A stretch of DNA of 64,000 bases, taken from the NCBI GenBank assembly GCA_035772405.1, contig JAYKKM010000034.1, positions 720,001 through 784,000 of the forward strand. Direction: 5' to 3'. This document shows positions 20,374-29,044 of the stretch, piece after piece (the first letter of the stretch is position 1; each line of letters begins with the position of its first letter). The notes beneath the pieces are model-generated. The model searched no databases. It was not told where the DNA came from and worked only from the letters and a program-made list of their open reading frames with translations. The stretch is from Chrysogorgia sp. JL179-B06 (taxonomy: Eukaryota > Cnidaria > Anthozoa > Scleralcyonacea > Chrysogorgiidae). The position numbers were made by a program, and so were the translations under genes.

Positions 20374-20637
20374 ATGGTTGCAGGGACTAAAGAAAATCCT
20401 CTGTTGATAATAATTACCGATTTAGCAAAGTATTTTTCACACAATGAATATAAAGTGGTTGAATGTCATAAAATGGAAATGTTACCGTTACCCAACAATG
20501 CACGTGATAGAATAATATATAAATTGCTATTGTTAGGTGATGAATATATATATACCTACGCGTCAGAGGATTTTACATCATTGATCGGGCTATTTGTGCA
20601 TATAACATGCGATGATCCTCCACCCTATCAGCCATGA
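20374..20637 (+). CDS. Unknown 87-residue protein of element 1
   Basis: Begins MVAGTKENPLLIIITDL. Ends DDPPPYQP, which contains a PPPY sequence (a PPxY-type late-domain core) that in viral proteins can recruit NEDD4-family ubiquitin ligases for budding. Its TGA overlaps the next ATG in an ATGA arrangement, so the two genes are coupled. Otherwise unrecognised. Confidence 0.5.
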   Translation: MVAGTKENPLLIIITDLAKYFSHNEYKVVECHKMEMLPLPNNARDRIIYKLLLLGDEYIYTYASEDFTSLIGLFVHITCDDPPPYQP

Positions 20638-20867
20638 ATCAAGCAAAAATTATATCTATGAGGAGCTTGAGAGATCTATCTCGTGAACGAAATCTACAGT
20701 TAATGGGTTCAAGACCCAAACCTGCTGCACCGAAACAGTTGTATGAACTTTTCTTTAAAGATGAAGATAACAATTATTTTAAAATCGAATTCGGTTCATC
20801 CGAACACGATAAGATTGGTAAAAATATATATCTTACCAATCAATATGTATTTATCGTAAAAGACTAA
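20634..20867 (+). CDS. Unknown 77-residue protein of element 1
   Basis: Starts within the stop of the previous gene (ATGA overlap). A basic N-terminus (MRSLRDLSRERNLQLMGSR) precedes a mixed C-terminal half. Not recognised. The stop codon is embedded in a TAATCCC motif. Confidence 0.45.
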   Translation: MNQAKIISMRSLRDLSRERNLQLMGSRPKPAAPKQLYELFFKDEDNNYFKIEFGSSEHDKIGKNIYLTNQYVFIVKD

Positions 20868-20921
20868 TCCCTTTGTATATATAGACATCTCTATCCAACA
20901 CACATTTTAGTATTAGACACG
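20865..20921 (+). promoter_or_regulatory. Promoter with TAATCCC and TATA box
   Basis: TAATCCC at 20865-20871 is followed by a TATATATAG box about 40 bp before the ATG at 20922, with a short leader. Likely the promoter of the next gene. Confidence 0.45.
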
Positions 20922-21272
20922 ATGGCAACAAGTATAGATATAAACGAAATTAAACTTAATAACGTGAAGTTATACAGCTCTGAATTTTTATATGCTGTAT
21001 GCCCAGACTCTGATTTTTATGTAGTGGACCTCATGCCCGACAATAACAATTGGTTAAATAAACGTGATATAACTTGGTTAGATGAACGTCGCGGGATGAT
21101 ACTGAAAGATTTTAACCTCACCTCTGTTCTTAATACCCGATTGGGAGTCGAAGCTGGAATTATTATTGCTGTGATTCATTGCCAGGAAAATCAAAAAGAT
21201 CTCGTGGGTCGACATATCTTCTTTGTAAACTCGCAGACAATGTGTTGTAAAAATCCAGAAGTATTACGTTAA
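20922..21272 (+). CDS. Unknown 116-residue protein of element 1
   Basis: Begins MATSIDINEIKLNNVK. Mixed alpha/beta composition, no membrane segment, two cysteines near the C-terminus (MCCKN). It has its own TATA box and leader. Not recognised. Confidence 0.5.
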   Translation: MATSIDINEIKLNNVKLYSSEFLYAVCPDSDFYVVDLMPDNNNWLNKRDITWLDERRGMILKDFNLTSVLNTRLGVEAGIIIAVIHCQENQKDLVGRHIFFVNSQTMCCKNPEVLR

Positions 21273-21971
21273 ACATTAAAAAAACCATTTATCATCTATT
21301 TTGACATGTGTGAATTAATTAACACTCTTATCGATATCGTGCTAACGGGTATCTTAAAATATATACGAAATTGTGTGAAAAATGTAAAATAAAGTATTAA
21401 AAAGCATAAAAATATGTTTAAATAAGTGTAAAAATGCTTAAATATCTAGAAAATAGACGTATTTAAACACATACCCCTATAGAAATATATATTTCACAGG
21501 GACTAATCCCTTCAAAATGGCCGCTAATCCCTACAAGTAATTAAGGTTAGTACTCATTAAAAAATCGTAGCTACCAAAGTACACAAACAAAATGGTCGCT
21601 AATCCCTACAAGTAAATTCATTGTTCCCTACCCATTATTTATCATACTGTTTTGACATAAATGGGAGGGGATAGAACAACACGCTTATTATCCCTAAGCT
21701 TCATTGTTCCGACCCTATCATTAATCAAACTGTTTTGACATAAAGGGTAGTCATTAGAACACGACGCTTATTATATATACGGCATCCTTAATCGTTTAAC
21801 AACATGTATTGTTTCCTACCTATAATAATTCACTTGTTTTGACATGAAGGGTTTAATGAACGAACTCTGATTGGGTAGATACGGGGGAGGTTTGATTATA
21901 GAAACTCTGATTGGTTAAACCACAAAACCATTGTAATAGACAGAGAGCGTCATTATAAAAATAAGCACGTT
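21273..21971. promoter_or_regulatory. Long regulatory-looking spacer with repeated motifs
   Basis: Holds TAATCCC sites at 21504, 21525 and 21600, and three diverged copies of TGTTTTGACATAAAGGG near 21650, 21730 and 21835, each with a GTTCC..ACC-type block about 50 bp before it. ATTGG boxes occur near 21870 and 21912, and a TTATAAAAATAAG box near 21953, before the spliced gene. No coding frame. Confidence 0.45.
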
Positions 21972-22035
21972 ATGCGTCTCGTACCACAACGTTTTCAAGC
22001 TAGAACCAAGAGAGGAAAAATAAAAACACGCAAAG

Positions 22036-22634
22036 ATGTCCAACCAAACCAACACGAAACCCATCCAAACAAACGAAGTCAATGTAAGTTAGCGCTAAAA
22101 TGTTTTTTACTGTCTGTATACAAGCGTCATGTAATTATGTTTTTTATATTTTCTCTTAGAACGAAACCATCCCTCCACCCCCTCTTGAAGATGAAGACCC
22201 CAGCGTAGAAGCTATCCCGCTTTACGCTGACAAATGTGAGGTAAAATAGCGCTAAAATGTTTTTACTATACAAACGATATGTATTTATTATGTTTTTATA
22301 TGTGGGGTAAGATAGCGCTAAAATGTTTTTACTATACAAGCGACATGTATTTATTATGTTTTTATATTTCTCTTAGAAAGAAACCATCCCTCCACCCCCG
22401 ATCGAGGACGAGGATCCTGCCTCCATACCGGGGGTATTATTATTGCAGGATGGTGAGAGCGAATGGGCATTTCGCGTCCCTGAAACGGAGTCAGAATTCG
22501 ATTTTGACGACTATGAACCGCGTGTGCCCGAAGAGGAAGACGATGATCCACGCGTGTGGGGATACGTCGACACGCGGGGTGAGTCGTTTATATATTACGA
22601 AAGTACAGACACTATGGTGAAAATGGGGCAATAA
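22036..22634 (+). CDS. Spliced acidic protein with duplicated exon-intron units
   Basis: Exons 22036-22083, 22160-22240 and 22377-22634 join in phase and give 128 residues. Both introns begin with GTAAGT- or GTAAAA-type donors and end TCTCTTAG. Exons 2 and 3 each start with the same unit, ETIPPPPxEDEDP. The introns are also copies of each other (TAGCGCTAAAATG..), and intron 2 contains two fused copies. The C-terminal part is strongly acidic (EFDFDDYEP, EEEDDDP). Function unknown; an acidic adaptor or activator is possible. AATAAA lies at 22678, 44 bp past the stop. It is the only clearly spliced gene in the element. Confidence 0.6.
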
Positions 22635-22759
22635 TTATTTATATTTTAAATTATAGGTATACAACATTTGGTGAAACAATAAACATTTAATTTTAATTTG
22701 TAGGAATAGTCTACAGAGGGGTATTATACCCTACCAGAAAGCCCTTCAAAGACATAACA

Positions 22760-23117
22760 AATTTATTTGTGTAGTTTTTTATTGTTTCCTTGTAAAAATA
22801 TATATTCATCCAAACTTCTCCATCGTGTGTGTGTTTTTACTATAGCTAACTCTTTCATCATATGCTAACGAACAACCCTTGCGTAAAATAAGCAATTCAT
22901 TGAACAAGGGATGACCAGATTGTCGCTATGGACCTGAGTCAATCTCATTCGAATCACAAATTCGACTACGGGTTGATCGCGCACCGATGCAGTTTAATAA
23001 AAAACAGAACATCGGAAGATGTCAGAGTCTTGTACCGAAGCACAACTTACAAGCGAGCAAAACACACACAACTGATAAAATATGAAATAACATCTGCTTA
23101 TATACTAAACAAATCTC
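22760..23117. other. Non-coding right edge of element 1
   Basis: AT-rich DNA without a supported gene. Element similarity fades here; no terminal repeat was recognised. Confidence 0.35.
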
Positions 23118-23433
23118 TTAAAAATTATTTGAGGTTTTTCTCCAAATTTAATAAAACACTTTTACATCTCTAATATTTTTATTTGGGATATTTCATCTAA
23201 AATTATTTTGAGGTTTTTTCAAAAACTCTATCTCTCTCCAAAACTTTTTTGGGAAGCAACACTCCGAAATAATTTTTATCTTAAAAATTTATTTGGATTT
23301 TTCTCCAAATTTAATAAAAACACTTTTACACCTCTAATATTTTTATTGGATAATTCATCTAAAATTATTTTGAGGTTTCTCCAAACTCTATCTCTCTCTA
23401 AAACTTTTTTGGAGAATCCGAAATAATTTTTAT
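23118..23433. repeat. Two-copy tandem repeat, about 163 bp
   Basis: Copies at 23118-23280 and 23281-23433 share blocks such as CTCCAAATTTAATAAAA, CATCTAAAATTATTTTGAGG and CGAAATAATTTTTAT, with small indels. A short ATGGCGTCGAG|GTAAGA (start codon plus splice donor) lies downstream at about 23512 and could be the first exon of a host gene. Confidence 0.6.
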
Positions 23434-23807
23434 GAGATATATCCCCTTATAATATTTTGAGATCCTTTTTAAAAATACCGTTACTAAGGTATATCAGTCA
23501 TTCGGCCATAAGATGGCGTCGAGGTAAGAGTTCCATGGCGGAAATTTCTATGATTAATTCAAAATGCTTATTTTTATTTCAATAAACAGGACTCCAAATA
23601 AAAATACGTACAGTTTAAAAAACTGTTTATTTTTATTTTCAAACATCATTACAAGTCTTCAAATAAAAATATGGTGTTTTTGGTTGGTACGTAAGTATAA
23701 CATCACATTGGGTGAGGTATGATGGTTATGTATAATAGAATTTTATGTATTTTTTATTCAAAAACGTGGTGTGTGTCAGTATATATATCACAGTGTGAAT
23801 GATGTTT

Positions 23808-24152
23808 TGACTAAGTGCTGGCACGGATGCTATATGCAGTGGTGAAAGCGGTGATGGACCAGGAACAGGAAGTTTAGTCGTAGAATTTCGTGTTCCGATT
23901 AATTGATGATCAGTAGGGATAAGTTTACCGAGAAACCAAACATGGTTAAAGTGACAAGAAAGTCAAACATTGAACAACTTGTACAATGTTTGACTTTCTT
24001 GTCACTTTAGGCATGTTTGGTTTCTCGGTGAACTATTCCATACTGATCTTCAGTTGGTCAGAACACTAAATTCTACAACTAAACATCCTGTTCCTGTTCA
24101 TCACAGCTTTCACCCTCCATATAGCAAATGACGTCAGTACTTGCTTAACACT
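23808..24152. repeat. Long imperfect palindrome (MITE)
   Basis: Arms of about 165 bp meet at a centre near 23978. The inner 60 bp (AAGTGACAAGAAAGTCAAAC and complement) are perfect; the outer parts diverge. No open frame. Probably a non-autonomous inverted-repeat transposon. Confidence 0.7.
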
Positions 24153-24536
24153 ATTCACCTTGAATGACCTTCAAATTCTCTGGTCGTTCCACTCAGGGAA
24201 CTCAAAAACTGGTCGTACAACAACACGATCCAAGTGATATATATACTCTTGACCGCGACCACTTTTTGACTAATTTTATACAAAAAACCTCTTGTATACG
24301 ACCAGGTGCATATCCCCCCTGATTTGATGGCTGGTCGTTCTTTACAGGGTGACCACACCTTAAAAAGCTTCAACCCCCCTGGAAATTTTTGACTGGCTCT
24401 GCTCTGATTGGTCCATTCAAATCAATACTTGATTCTGATTGGCTTAGAGCTAGTGCCAGTCTCAAACACATTGATATATATATATATATATATATTACTA
24501 CTAACTACCAAATAGTTTACCCCTTATCTACCCTGA

Positions 24537-24772
24537 GCTGTCTGGTTTTGAGGCGCCAGATACTCGCCTAAAGAGAAAGAGTTATGAGAAGAGAAAAATG
24601 GACCATGTAGGATATTTCATGGACATAGAGAGAGCTCACTCTCTACATCATCCTGGTCATATTAACTATCTATTACTTTATTCTACCCCAACCTGTCTGG
24701 TTTTGAGGCGCCAGTTACTCGCCTAAAGAGAAAGAGTTTTGAGAAGAGAAAAATAGACCATGTAGGATGTTT
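24537..24772. repeat. Pair of 80-bp direct repeats
   Basis: The block CTGTCTGGTTTTGAGGCGCC to GACCATGTAGGAT occurs at 24537-24618 and again at 24691-24772 with a few differences. A (TA)n run lies just before at 24475-24495. No gene. Confidence 0.6.
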
Positions 24773-25452
24773 TATAATTGAACACATTTTTTATTAGAAT
24801 TTAGAACATCAATTTCCAAATCGGTCGTACCTTTGGCTTTCTCTCTATAAGTTGCAATATCATACTCTTGAATAAAATTTATTTGGGAAGTGCTGGTAGT
24901 GATAGTTGAACTTGTGGATGGTGAAGTGGTTGCAGAAGGAGCAGGTGAGTTGGTTGCAGCTGTTTTGCAGCTGTTTTGCCACTTAATTCTGACGATGGAA
25001 CAAAAGCAATTGGTGTGTTTGATAGTATGGCAAGGTTTGGGGTCTGGTGTAGTTATAAAAGGAAAATAAATTTTAGATTGAACCAAATTTCCACTGGAAT
25101 TTTATTTAGACTTTGACAGGTTGGAGGAGATTTTTTGTGAAACATCCTTTTTTCTCCTCCTGTTAGCTCAGCATAAAACATGAGAGGGACAAAATGATAG
25201 CCTTGAAAACAAAATAGGATATGTACATCTGACATACCTCTCAAAGGTGGACACGGTTCTACTTTACAATTAAAAAGTAATTTAAATTTCTGTTCCCCAC
25301 AGTCAGGGTAATAACAAAAAATATTTCTGTTTGTAACAGAAGCCAAACCAAGAATACATAAGAAACTAGATAATTTGTTATCACAACAGTTTAAAATAGC
25401 TTCTTTTTTAACAAGCTGATTCGCAGAACATCCAGAATCTATACTAGGAGAT
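24772..25452 (-). pseudogene. OTU-like domain gene fragment
   Basis: An exon starts after an AAATATAG acceptor at 25452. It encodes cysteine-rich sequence, then LASVTNRNIFCYYPDCG, HILFCF and GYHFVPL, the pattern of the C-terminal half of OTU-like peptidase or vertnin-like domains, where the His of HFVPL would be catalytic. This frame stops at 25053. A second open frame (25086-24772), Ser/Thr-rich, overlaps it and may be the continuation after a frame change or another exon. Family assignment rests on motif memory. Confidence 0.4.
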
Positions 25453-25780
25453 CTATATTTAAAAGCCAAATACAAAGTCAAAACACAATCCAAACCAATC
25501 GAATATTAAAGAAAAAATAAACAGTAGACTGTTCGAGAAGAGGTATTGGAATTCAATATTTAACGCTGTTGATCAGATTATTGAAGTAAAAATTGGCGAT
25601 GGTTGGCTAAACACATCTCATTATCTCAATAATTATATGATGTATTATTCATAAATACTCTATAGTCGAACATAATATACGTCACCTATCTTATCTAATT
25701 TAAATAATTTACGCTTTTCAAGGTTACACAAGTTTTAGGAACTAAACTACTATTAGCTAAGATAGTTTCCACTCACTTTA

Positions 25781-26023
25781 TTAAAAGCAATACAACTTTC
25801 TTTCCATTAACAGCTCTTGCACACTGAGGATTGAGGAATATGACTCCGCGTCAAAATCCCGGTACAATGTCTTGCCAATACGCGTCGAAAACTCTTGACC
25901 CACGAGAAAATCACACGATTGGAGTTTCTTTGTCAAATCACAACAGATCCTCTTTAACAAATCAACGTTTTCATTCTGTAGAGCGTTCTCTACAAGTTCG
26001 GCCGTAACATCCGTAGACGCCAT
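25781..26023 (-). CDS. Candidate first exon of a host gene (80 residues)
   Basis: MASTDVTAELVENALQNENV begins a helical, acidic 80-residue frame. It stops four bases before a strong GTGAGT splice donor, which is odd for an internal coding exon. It lies directly below an ETS/YY1-type promoter and upstream of the OTU-like exon on the same strand. It may be a short upstream frame, a complete small protein or a first exon broken by an indel. Confidence 0.4.
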   Translation of the reverse strand: MASTDVTAELVENALQNENVDLLKRICCDLTKKLQSCDFLVGQEFSTRIGKTLYRDFDAESYSSILSVQELLMERKLYCF

Positions 26024-26039
26024 AATCGAAACTCAGTCT

Positions 26040-26235
26040 CAAGCCGAAGTTTGAATTCGAGTCAATTTACTGCTGACTAAGACAGCCGAGTTATACTTTT
26101 TCTCACTTCCGACGTACACTGCATTTACTTCCGACGTACACTGGCCATTTTTTACTGCTTTTGACCAATCAGTGCTCGTGTTTGCGGCCATTTTGCCGTA
26201 CATCGGCCATTTTGCCGTACTCGAATTATCCTCAA
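26040..26235 (-). promoter_or_regulatory. TATA-less type promoter with ETS and YY1 sites
   Basis: Two copies of ACTTCCGACGTACACTG and one more CACTTCCG (ETS-type), followed by three GGCCATTTT/GCCATTTTG (YY1-type) copies. These are typical of housekeeping promoters and fit the minus-strand gene starting at 26023. The segment 26236-26590 holds no gene; TAAATCCGCCCCTG near 26497 looks like the end of a hAT-type repeat. Confidence 0.5.
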
Positions 26236-26591
26236 TTGTAAATGGAAGAAAGGAGGTCCCTCAATAACCCTATCATATGAACAGTTTCGTTCAGACTACA
26301 TGAAGTAGACAAAGTCTTCTCAGCCGCTAATTACGGGCAAAATGAAAATTTCGAAAATTTCAAAATTTATATAACATTTTAAAAGTTTGAATATTTATTT
26401 TTCAAGTTTTTTTTGAAAATTCAAACTAATTAATTCATGAATACATTAGTCTCGAAGTTTAGTGTACGTCGCTTGCCGTGTTTGACGTACCCTAAATCCG
26501 CCCCTGGATAAGACGATCTGGTGCTCAGCTTCTCATCACAAATTGTGTTCACGAGGCTTGGGTCAATCTCCAAGGAGATAGAGCCAACAGT

Positions 26592-27038
26592 ATGATTAGA
26601 GCGTTAGTTAACATGATCCCTGTGTGGTGTTACTTACCGTTCAAACACCTTGTGTTAGCAAGTAGTGACTACCTAAGCAACCCTTGTGAGCTCACCGCCA
26701 CGCTACTTGGTAACTACCTCGAAGTGTTCTTAGTGAGTCTTCTATGGAGACCGAGTCCAACCAAACTCAAAGCGTGGCTAGAGCTCGCCGCAAACCGTGA
26801 CGTTCACGTTTGCAAGGTGGGGTGTGGTGAGATAGTGGGTGTGGACGATATCGAGGGCCACATGATATCGTCTACCCAGCAGTATTTTACGTGTGACGCC
26901 ACGATGTACGGGTGTTACCCATGCGGTGTGGCCACCAATAGCCCAATGTGTCGCTCAAGACATGAGAGCTCGAGGTCCCATCTTGAAAACTTAGAGCTTC
27001 GGCGAATAGTTAACACTGAACGATGGTTACCACAGTAA
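26592..27038 (+). CDS. Unknown 148-residue protein of element 2
   Basis: Begins MIRALVNMIPVWCYLP. The N-terminal half is hydrophobic with one or two possible membrane segments. The C-terminal half has a C..C..C..C pattern with histidines (CKVGCGE, CDATMYGCYPCG) that could bind zinc. It precedes thymidine kinase by 24 bases. Not recognised. Confidence 0.45.
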   Translation: MIRALVNMIPVWCYLPFKHLVLASSDYLSNPCELTATLLGNYLEVFLVSLLWRPSPTKLKAWLELAANRDVHVCKVGCGEIVGVDDIEGHMISSTQQYFTCDATMYGCYPCGVATNSPMCRSRHESSRSHLENLELRRIVNTERWLPQ

Positions 27039-27062
27039 AAAAAATCTCAAAGTATAGTAACC

Positions 27063-27632
27063 ATGAGAAAAGTTGGTAAACTAGAAATTGTGATTGGTCC
27101 CATGTTTGCAGGAAAAACGACAGAGACTCTCCGCAGGCTAGTTGCGTTAAGTAAGTCAGGGCTCAAAGTCCTCTACATGAACAATGCAGGTGACACCAGA
27201 CGAACTGACCACACGTTCTCCACACATCGTCAGACCATTGTTGTCGGATCAGACTGTTTACCTGCAAAGTTAATCACCAACCTTCCAAGTTCTTCCAAAC
27301 TAACTGACTATGATGTCATTGGCATTGATGAAGGCCATTGGTACTCCGATCTATCAGTTATTCGCAAGTATGTCAAAGCTGGCATTCACGTCATTATTTG
27401 TGGTCTCATAACAACAGAGCACTTAAAAAGCCTTGGTGAGCTTGACACGTTGTTCCCAATAGCAGACGACATCACCTTTCTAAAAGCGTATTGCGCCGTT
27501 TGTCGTGACACCGATGGAACAACTGTCGAAGCATCATTCAATTGGAGATATAATCCAGGACCATCATTTGTTGGTGGTGCTGAACAATACAAAGCAGTGT
27601 GCAGACGTCATCATCCTTCAACACAAAATTAA
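27063..27632 (+). CDS. tdk: Thymidine kinase, class II
   Basis: Phosphorylates thymidine to dTMP in the salvage pathway, raising the dTTP supply. The 189 residues start with a P-loop, GPMFAGKTTE, followed by a helix-rich region and GIDEGHWYSDL, the counterpart of the family's DE(A/G)QFF motif with the catalytic acid. The lasso region and a zinc-binding set (CAVCRD ... C..H near the C-terminus) are present. The length matches the family. Large DNA viruses often carry this enzyme; its presence in an integrase-bearing element is unusual. The frame is intact. Confidence 0.85.
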   Translation: MRKVGKLEIVIGPMFAGKTTETLRRLVALSKSGLKVLYMNNAGDTRRTDHTFSTHRQTIVVGSDCLPAKLITNLPSSSKLTDYDVIGIDEGHWYSDLSVIRKYVKAGIHVIICGLITTEHLKSLGELDTLFPIADDITFLKAYCAVCRDTDGTTVEASFNWRYNPGPSFVGGAEQYKAVCRRHHPSTQN

Positions 27633-27795
27633 GGACGTTCTCAACACGTCTCACTTTTTTAAATTTAGACACTGGACACATGAAGCGCCCAATGCCATAG
27701 AGACAACATTTTTTCACACGCATAGACATTAGAAGCATTGAAGCCAGTAATGTCAAGTGCCACACACCGACACATAAAATTAGACGTGGGGGTGC

Positions 27796-28621
27796 CTACT
27801 GTGCGTTTTCTGCGTCACACACTTTACCACGGTGCATCCAATGGTTATGGTTGCTCAACGTCACATCGTTTTTAAATTTACGATTACACCAGGGACACTG
27901 AACCCTGATGTCAGAGAAGTATTTTGTTATTACGTTAATAGCGGAGTCATATGACTCACACAACAACGTTAGATACCCAGCCAGTTTGAACCCAGCCATC
28001 AGTTTCTTTTGGTCTTCAGACGTCCTACCTGTACCGCCTGGGTTCTTGAACTCAATCACGAGTCCATTATACCTTTTGTGTGTGCTGACAATAATTAAAT
28101 CAGGTGTTCCGCGTTGATAGCCTTTTTTTTTTCCATGAATTTATTCTTTTCGCAGAGGTGTCTTGATTCTCGCCACAAGCGGCTATCAAAATGGCTTCTG
28201 GGTAGTATTTCCTGATGTAGTCGACAACTTTCGTGTGCAGGTCAAACTCAGTGATCATCTTGAATTGGTTCTTCTTGAGAAGTGTGAAGGTTCCAGTCTT
28301 TCTGATGCTTGGTAAAACGCATGTGTACACCCATTTTCTAAACTGTTTCGCACGCTCCATTTTACTTGAGAATATCAGTGAATATACCCCTGGTTCGTTG
28401 ATAAATACGGTCTGTGGGTTTGACTTCAGGGGGGTCGCCAAATCACCGCCCCTCATTTTACAATCGGATTCAACGTGAGCACTCACTGCATCCTTTGGTC
28501 GAGCATAACCTAGAGCACTCGCGACGTCTTTCGCTTTGAACCATATTTCACCTTCGCTACTCATAACCGTCGTGATGCTAAAACTATCAAAATCAAATAA
28601 TTGCACTGAGTTGGTTGTCAT
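27796..28621 (-). pseudogene. BRO-N plus VRR-NUC nuclease fusion, broken in an A run
   Basis: Start taken at the Met at 28621 (MTTNSVQLFDFDSF). Residues 5-115 are a BRO-N DNA-binding domain (WFKAKDVASALGY, INEPGVYSLIF, AKQFRKWVYTCVLPSIRKTG). After a linker the first frame ends at 28100. A second frame, open across 28060-27796, carries the nuclease-like VRR-NUC core (IEFKNPGGTGRTSEDQKKL, GYLTLLCESYD) and then a C2H2-like finger (CPWC..H..H). The frames meet at a run of ten A on the minus strand (28122-28131). Family knowledge: VRR-NUC is a PD-(D/E)xK nuclease fold. Domain order suggests a DNA-binding nuclease; the break may be real or a homopolymer error. Confidence 0.7.
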
Positions 28622-28661
28622 TACTATAGTTCCACAAAAATATTTTTTATGGATTGGCGCT

Positions 28662-28802
28662 TCAATCCACTTGACCTTTGTTAGGGTCTTTATAGATCTG
28701 ATTTGTCGCGTACCAACGCACCCGATGTGTTTTAACACTCGATTTGTTCTTCGGTTTAAAGAAGTCTCTCACACTACGAACCAGCTTTCTAAACCAACCC
28801 AT
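28662..28802 (-). CDS. 46-residue basic protein starting MGWFRKL
   Basis: A short frame between the BRO-N gene and the myristoylation-type gene, all on the minus strand, with spacers of 40 and 32 bases. The N-terminus MGWFRKLVRSVRDFF is a basic, aromatic amphipathic helix that could sit on membranes; the rest is lysine-rich. No homologue is recognised. Tight packing and start codon placement support it. Confidence 0.45.
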   Translation of the reverse strand: MGWFRKLVRSVRDFFKPKNKSSVKTHRVRWYATNQIYKDPNKGQVD

Positions 28803-28834
28803 TATAACATAGGATGTATCGCCAGTACGTGCTT

Positions 28835-29044
28835 CTATGACACTGATGGTGTTATTATGTCGTCTGGTTCTTCCGGTGGTAATAAAATGGGTTTACCATA
28901 AGTTTTTCTCGACCTCATACCAATTTCAGCATGGAGCTCAAGACTCACATCACCGCGACCAAATGACCCACCAGCCTTAAACATGTGATCAGTCGTCTTA
29001 TTTATCTTATATATTTCACGGGGTCTCGAAACACACGCTCCCAT
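28835..29044 (-). CDS. 69-residue protein with N-myristoylation-type start
   Basis: MGACVSRPREIYKINKTTDH: Gly2 and Ser6 match the MGxxxS myristoylation consensus, and Cys4 could be palmitoylated. The ATG follows the TAG of the upstream gene without a gap (TAGATG). C-terminal PPEEPDD is acidic. Likely membrane-attached, matrix-like; this is inferred from the N-terminus only. Confidence 0.55.
   Translation of the reverse strand: MGACVSRPREIYKINKTTDHMFKAGGSFGRGDVSLELHAEIGMRSRKTYGKPILLPPEEPDDIITPSVS

Larger units (their letters stand above)
9900..22760. mobile_element. Element 1: AT-rich virus-like (Polinton/adintovirus-type) insertion
   Basis: About 13 kb of compact, intron-poor genes on both strands, far more AT-rich than the flanks. 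It has a protein-primed family B polymerase, a viral-type SET protein, a small basic repeat protein and many unknown small proteins. The polymerase is truncated at the left edge and broken several times, so the element is a decaying endogenous copy. No integrase, ATPase or recognisable major capsid gene was found, and no terminal inverted repeats, so the boundaries are approximate. Confidence 0.6.

Noticed and set aside
28622..28738. Upstream extension of the BRO-N gene to a GTG codon
   Set aside because: It overlaps the 46-residue gene and lacks domain similarity; the ATG at 28621 sits right before the BRO-N domain.
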